Origin: Bacteroides caecigallinarum
GTDB taxonomy: Bacteria; Bacteroidota; Bacteroidia; Bacteroidales; Bacteroidaceae
NCBI RefSeq assembly: GCF_021531075.1
Contig: NZ_JADYTJ010000025.1
Location: 1-45,520, forward strand
DNA: 45,520 nucleotides
Reading direction: 5' to 3'
Below the pieces are notes generated by a model. The model was not told where the DNA came from. It saw only the letters and a list, made by a program, of their open reading frames with translations, and made no database searches. Shown piece after piece: positions 40,661-45,520 of this stretch (the stretch's first letter is position 1; the number at the start of each line of letters is the position of its first letter). A program made the position numbers and the translations under genes.

Positions 40661-41608
40661 CTATTTTATACTCTCCATAATTTTATTCTTTCCGAAAAAG
40701 TACGGAGTTATCCCACAATAATCCATTATTACACCTATAAGGAAACAACCACAAACATTAATGCACAAAGCTGTAAAAAGGAATAACAATCTGGTTTGAT
40801 CAAAAGCAAAGACATCTACCAACGGTTTTACCACAACCGTGAAGAGTGGGGAAAATAACAATATGACCAGTGTATGTCTACCAATATAATTAATTACAGA
40901 ACAAATGAAATGTGGCAAAACAGCATAAATGGCAAGCAAAGATGAAATCACCAAGTATACTACCAACACTCCTCCTATCGTAAAACGATCTAGATTAGTC
41001 GGAAACTGAACCAACACAACAAAACCCAATACTGCAATCCATGACTTTCTAAAGAAAGAGAAGAAATTAACAGAAGATTGCCTTACCGTAACTCCAACAA
41101 GAAAATAGAATATGCTAGACAAGGATATAATTCCCCAGTATAAAGATATAAAACCTAAAACGGCCGATGAAAGAACCATACGTGCTACCAATATATCTTT
41201 ATACCGGCTCTTTATAAAGCAAATATAATACACTACAGAACATAATATCAATGAATGCAGATACCAATACGGACCTATAGGTGTCAAGAACAACTTATTC
41301 ACAAAAACAACAGGAGTAAGTCCATCTATATGCTCCCTTATCGGTAAAACCGAAGCCATAAGAATATAACCACTTTCCATTATAAGGTATGGAACCAATA
41401 GCCATAACAAACTACGCACATACCCCCAAAATGGTTTTTCCACATTCATCAAGTATCCTGAAATTATAAAAAAAACAGGTATGTGGAATGTATAAACTAT
41501 TTGTTTTACATATGGGTACCCATCACCAATATATACCAAATGAAAGGCCACCATAAGCATTATCATTATACCTTTTAAGAAGTCTAACTCGTCAAATCTT
41601 TTAGCCAT
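40661..41608 (-). CDS. Membrane acyltransferase (AT3 family)
   Basis: 315 aa with about 10 membrane segments. The N-terminal LDFLKGIMIMLMVAFHLVYI carries the catalytic-type His, followed by YTFHIPVFFIISGYLMN, the AT3/OafA signature. It probably O-acylates an envelope polysaccharide or glycan; the acceptor is unknown. No transferase cluster is nearby. Confidence 0.88.
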   Translation of the reverse strand: MAKRFDELDFLKGIMIMLMVAFHLVYIGDGYPYVKQIVYTFHIPVFFIISGYLMNVEKPFWGYVRSLLWLLVPYLIMESGYILMASVLPIREHIDGLTPVVFVNKLFLTPIGPYWYLHSLILCSVVYYICFIKSRYKDILVARMVLSSAVLGFISLYWGIISLSSIFYFLVGVTVRQSSVNFFSFFRKSWIAVLGFVVLVQFPTNLDRFTIGGVLVVYLVISSLLAIYAVLPHFICSVINYIGRHTLVILLFSPLFTVVVKPLVDVFAFDQTRLLFLFTALCINVCGCFLIGVIMDYCGITPYFFGKNKIMESIK

Positions 41609-41658
41609 ACATTTATACTAGAATGTAATATACATATAAACATCATTACCTATACTAT

Positions 41659-44600
41659 TTAACTGTCTGCATTTGATGCCTCATTATCCTTATCGATATC
41701 ACTATTCTTGATTTTATGAAGTTCTGCATATTTGCTTGGAGAAACGCCATAAAGTTCTTTGAATGCATTGGAGAAATAAGTGGCATTACAGAATCCCACC
41801 AACAATGCAATCTCTGAAATATTATAATCTTTTTCACCTATCAAAAGAGCCTCAGCCTGTTTCAAACGTGTGTTACGAATAAAGTCGCGTGTGGATTGAT
41901 TTGTAAGTTCTTTCAGTTTACGATACAAATGTACTCTACTGATTCCCACATGTGCAGCAATCATTTCCACATTAAGTTCAGGATTTCCTATATTGTCATT
42001 AATAACTTTCATAACTTTCTTCATCAATTTTTCATCGGCTGATTCCGGATTTATATAATCCATTAAAGCAAGCTGTTCTTGTCCGCCTCCAAAATTATTC
42101 TTAAGCACTTCCCTACTACGTAACAAGTTGGCCACTGTTGTTGCAACAATACTTATACTAAACGGTTTTGTAATATAGGCATCTGCTCCAGAAGATATAC
42201 CCTCAATATTGTCCGACTCACTATTCAGCGCAGTAAGAAGCACTACGGGTATATGGTTCGTCTTAATATTCTGCCTTATCTTTTTTAGGAAAGATATTCC
42301 ATCCATTAATGGCATCATAACGTCTACTATTACCAAATCCGGAATATTGGATGATACAATATCCAAAGCCTCTTTACCATTTCTTGCCTGATGTATATGA
42401 TAGGTCTTTCCTAGTTCAGATGCCAAATAATTTCTCGTTTCATCATCATCATCTGCCAAAAGAACTGTATAACGTTTTCTTACTGATTTTGAAGAAACAG
42501 ACACAGTCTCATCTACATTTTCTACTGGCAAAGGCATACTATATGGCTTGTGCTGATAGACAGAATTCACATCAATCATATCACTGGTATTAAGATGTGC
42601 GTTTCCAAGAGGTATACGAACATAAAAACTACAACCTGGATTCGGAGTATTATTTCTTACAGACATTGTGCCATAATGTAATTTTACGAGTGACATAGCC
42701 AAATGCAACCCTATTCCTGTACCACATTGAGTCGAAGCATCTGTAGATATCTGATAAAAACGTTCAAAAATATGCTCAATCTCATCTTCCTTTATTCCAG
42801 TTCCATTATCTTCTACTATTATTTCTGCATAATGACACAAAGGCGAAGAACAATCATTATCCTCTCCAACAGAAAGGCGTACGGTTATTTCTCCTTCATT
42901 AGACACATGTTTGAATGAATTGGACAACAAATTCAGTATAACCTTATCAAAATGGTTCGGGTCAATCCATACATTTATAGAGTCGGAAGTAGAAACAACA
43001 TCAAGTTTTATACCTTTTGCATCAGCCTGATACGTAAAGATTTCTATTATGTCTTTTACATAACCAACAAGATCTGTCTCGGCAAAACGCAACTTCATTT
43101 GCCCCTTATCAATCTTACGGGTATCCATAAGCTGGTTTACCAGAGTAAGTATCCTGTCGGCATTCCTATCCATTAATGAATAATCCTTCTGACGTATAGG
43201 GTCTCTATCAGACGATATAAGTTTATGAAGAGGACTTATAATTAAAGACATAGGGGTACGAATTTCGTGCGCAATGTTTATAAAGAATTGCAAACGGGCC
43301 TCATTGGACTCTTCCCTAAGTTTATGTTCAAGCATTTCCTGACGCACAAGATACCTTAATCGTACCTGGTATAATATTAAGAATAATACGGACAGTATTA
43401 TAATAGAATATACGATCTTTGCCCACACAGTTGCATACCATGCAGGATGGATTGTTATAAAGAGTGTTGCAGGCATAAACTCATCACCCATATCTTTTCC
43501 CCTTACAGCAAACTTATAATCTCCTGGCTGTAAATTACTGAACGAAACACTTGAAGTTCCCTGTTTAAGGCTATTCCATGCCCCTCCATTCATAGAATAT
43601 TCAAAATCCCTTGCAACACTATAATTATCAGGAGCAAATTCTATTGCAAATGAATTGTCTAAATAAGAAAGATCTATTCTGGAGCCATTTCCTACCGGAG
43701 AATCAGTTATACGATAATTTCCTGACATAGAATTGGGAGCAATAGGTTTGCCATAAAGATACAATCCCGTTATTCTCACTTTATATTTTGCATGTTGCAC
43801 TTTAACCTCATCTGGACGAAAATATACTATACCGTTAGTTCCACCCCAATAAATATTACCATCCACATCACTATAACACGCTCCTCTAGAGAACTCGTTA
43901 TTATAAAATCCATCAGAAGCATTGAAAGATATAAATTTTTCTGTATGATAATCAAATTTTGCAATACCCAAGTTTGTACTTATCCACATATTTCCGGAAT
44001 AATCAGGAATAATTGAAGCAATAACATTGCTTGGTAATCCATCACTGATACTATAAGAATCCAACATCACAGAAAGATCCGAATTAAAGATTTTAATTCC
44101 ATCCATAGTTCCAACCCAAATATTACCAATTCTGTCCTGGCATATAGAATTTATCGTATTTCCCCTAAGAACAGACGAAGTATCTATATAAGAAGCCGTA
44201 TTTAAATCTAAACACTTTATTCCGTCCACCGTTCCAATATACAAGATACCCGATGGACTGCAATAAAGACTATTAATCCATAAATTGACATTCTTATTTA
44301 AATCCAATTCATTACTACCAACTCTAAGAACATCATTAACTCTATTTGGATTAGCTAAATCTATATAATAAAGACCAACTCCCATTGTACCTACCCATAG
44401 TCTTCCGTACATATCTTCAGCAAGTGCATAAATTTTATCGGCTTTAGAAGATTTGTTTTCCGGAAAGTGTATTTTTTTTAATAGCCGTTTCTTGGTATCA
44501 AGTATTGAAAGTCCATCCAGATACGAACCGACCCATATTCTATCCTGCGTATCACGTAACATACACATTACAGTATGAGGGGCATCCGGATTTCGTTTAC

Positions 44601-45520
44601 GTGGTGATAAATGTGATATCATTTTATAATTTTCATCTAAAATATAAATACCGTCATTATCAGTACCTACAAGAAAATTTCCTTCCGAATCACGACATAT
44701 ACCAGTTACACATTTATCCCCAATGCTGTTATGCAAAGTAGAACGACCGCCTATATAACCAAACTTATTAGTATTTGCAGGAATAAACACAACTCCCTTT
44801 TGGAATACGCCAACCCAAAGATTATCATATTTGTCAACTACTATAGAATGTACCTTTGCTTCTGAAAGATTTATATCACTGACAAGAAAATCCGACTTTC
44901 CTGTATTTCCTGTCATTATATCGTAATATGCAATACCGTCCCCATCAGTACCAATCAGCATACGACCGCCACATTGAACTATCGATGTTACAGGATAACG
45001 TGTATCGTATATTTTTTTAAAACTGCCTCCGTTTCTACTACATACATATACACCATTACCCACAGAAGAAATGTACAATCTTCCACCGGAATCCATTACA
45101 CACAGATTAATACAATCTATAGAATCATTTCCAATACTGGTGTAACGACGTTCCGTTCCATCAGCCAATATACATACCAAGCCATCAAATTCTGTAGCTA
45201 TCCACAAATTCCCATTATTATCTTCCAACAAACTATTTATGTTATATCCGTAATAATTATTATTCAAATCAGAGACCTTACTTCCTCCGTTATCATCTAT
45301 ATGCAATACCTTTACACCGTATCCACTTGTACCCAATAATATAGAACCATCCTTACGTTTTAGTATGCATTTATTGTTATAATAATTTCCTGAACGAAGT
45401 AAAGTATGAAATTTATCTGTAACATAATCATATGCTTGAAGCCCATTAGTAGAGAGAATAAAAAGACTGTCTCCATACTCACGTACATGATATACATTAT
45501 TACTCAACAAAGAAGTAGAA
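41659..45520 (-). CDS. Hybrid two-component system regulator (HTCS), N-terminus beyond window
   Basis: About 1287 residues visible, in frame to the window edge with no stop, so the gene continues to the right. The periplasmic sensor is a beta-propeller of Reg_prop repeats (NLWIATEFDGLVCI, RIWVGSYLDGLSIL, GNIWVGTMDGIKIF) and a Y_Y_Y domain (FEYSMNGGAWNSLKQG); one membrane helix follows (WAKIVYSIIILSVLFLILY). Inside the cell come HisKA (FINIAHEIRTPMSL), HATPase (NGTGIKEDEIEHIFERFYQ, TGIGLHLAMSLV), a receiver (LLADDDDETR, VDVMMPLMDG) and an AraC HTH (ISRVHLYRKLKEL, GFCNATYFSNAFKELYGVSPSKYAE). HTCS proteins sense a glycan and switch on a polysaccharide utilisation locus, not present in this window. 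Confidence 0.95.
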   Translation of the reverse strand, partial: STSLLSNNVYHVREYGDSLFILSTNGLQAYDYVTDKFHTLLRSGNYYNNKCILKRKDGSILLGTSGYGVKVLHIDDNGGSKVSDLNNNYYGYNINSLLEDNNGNLWIATEFDGLVCILADGTERRYTSIGNDSIDCINLCVMDSGGRLYISSVGNGVYVCSRNGGSFKKIYDTRYPVTSIVQCGGRMLIGTDGDGIAYYDIMTGNTGKSDFLVSDINLSEAKVHSIVVDKYDNLWVGVFQKGVVFIPANTNKFGYIGGRSTLHNSIGDKCVTGICRDSEGNFLVGTDNDGIYILDENYKMISHLSPRKRNPDAPHTVMCMLRDTQDRIWVGSYLDGLSILDTKKRLLKKIHFPENKSSKADKIYALAEDMYGRLWVGTMGVGLYYIDLANPNRVNDVLRVGSNELDLNKNVNLWINSLYCSPSGILYIGTVDGIKCLDLNTASYIDTSSVLRGNTINSICQDRIGNIWVGTMDGIKIFNSDLSVMLDSYSISDGLPSNVIASIIPDYSGNMWISTNLGIAKFDYHTEKFISFNASDGFYNNEFSRGACYSDVDGNIYWGGTNGIVYFRPDEVKVQHAKYKVRITGLYLYGKPIAPNSMSGNYRITDSPVGNGSRIDLSYLDNSFAIEFAPDNYSVARDFEYSMNGGAWNSLKQGTSSVSFSNLQPGDYKFAVRGKDMGDEFMPATLFITIHPAWYATVWAKIVYSIIILSVLFLILYQVRLRYLVRQEMLEHKLREESNEARLQFFINIAHEIRTPMSLIISPLHKLISSDRDPIRQKDYSLMDRNADRILTLVNQLMDTRKIDKGQMKLRFAETDLVGYVKDIIEIFTYQADAKGIKLDVVSTSDSINVWIDPNHFDKVILNLLSNSFKHVSNEGEITVRLSVGEDNDCSSPLCHYAEIIVEDNGTGIKEDEIEHIFERFYQISTDASTQCGTGIGLHLAMSLVKLHYGTMSVRNNTPNPGCSFYVRIPLGNAHLNTSDMIDVNSVYQHKPYSMPLPVENVDETVSVSSKSVRKRYTVLLADDDDETRNYLASELGKTYHIHQARNGKEALDIVSSNIPDLVIVDVMMPLMDGISFLKKIRQNIKTNHIPVVLLTALNSESDNIEGISSGADAYITKPFSISIVATTVANLLRSREVLKNNFGGGQEQLALMDYINPESADEKLMKKVMKVINDNIGNPELNVEMIAAHVGISRVHLYRKLKELTNQSTRDFIRNTRLKQAEALLIGEKDYNISEIALLVGFCNATYFSNAFKELYGVSPSKYAELHKIKNSDIDKDNEASNADS

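Noticed and set aside
41655-41837. 60-residue minus-strand frame overlapping the HTCS C-terminus
   Set aside because: Out-of-frame shadow of the AraC helix-turn-helix coding region.

Overview
The window is a piece of a Bacteroidales chromosome, most like Bacteroidaceae or Prevotellaceae. Supporting signs are many TAnnTTTG -7 promoter boxes (several with a TTG 19-20 bp upstream), a one-polypeptide hybrid two-component regulator, acidic-tailed surface lipoproteins, a PduO-type cobalamin adenosyltransferase, and the sppA-lpxK-purine nucleoside phosphorylase-thiL gene order. I saw no tRNA, rRNA, CRISPR array or riboswitch.

Layout: 0-2 kb holds a cut-off lipoprotein gene, a lipoprotein glutaminyl cyclase of the M28 fold and sufE. 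2-8.2 kb is a D-glucuronate catabolism cluster (uxaC, an ExuT-type transporter, uxuA and an SDR likely to reduce fructuronate), divergent from an AraC-type regulator. 8.2-9.8 kb is a split HipA toxin module (hipB, hipS, hipT) with three phased operators. 9.8-16.2 kb has a methyltransferase and then an arginine/proline operon (argR, a GNAT acyltransferase, argG, argC, argD, proC). 16.2-18.3 kb has a MATE exporter and a YgjP-type metallopeptidase. 18.3-24.3 kb is a minus-strand run topA-aroK-speA-argB.

24.3-30 kb is an accessory, decaying region: a 22-bp-period palindrome array, a truncated AbiEi-type antitoxin joined head to head with a truncated GH26 mannanase, a surface lipoprotein with a fimbrillin-like N-terminus and a glycan-binding-like C-terminus, a small MLCSS-type protein, a degraded IS4-family element that keeps its leader inverted repeat, and a three-gene operon around a DUF3990 ADP-ribosyltransferase-fold protein. 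30-38 kb returns to core genes with one AlbA_2/Schlafen-like regulator. 38-45.5 kb is minus-strand: a periplasmic thioredoxin, a DUF2795 protein, a cobalamin adenosyltransferase, a methyltransferase, a membrane acyltransferase and a very large hybrid two-component system running off the right edge.

The strongest unexplained structures are non-coding. One is an array of twelve TRAAC/GTTYA boxes on a strict 11-bp period, in two opposed blocks of six (18351-18495). Another is four 18-bp palindromes at exactly 22-bp intervals (24560-24643). A third is a set of 7-bp-period intergenic repeats at five gene junctions. The DUF3990 operon is the best candidate for an under-described protein system.
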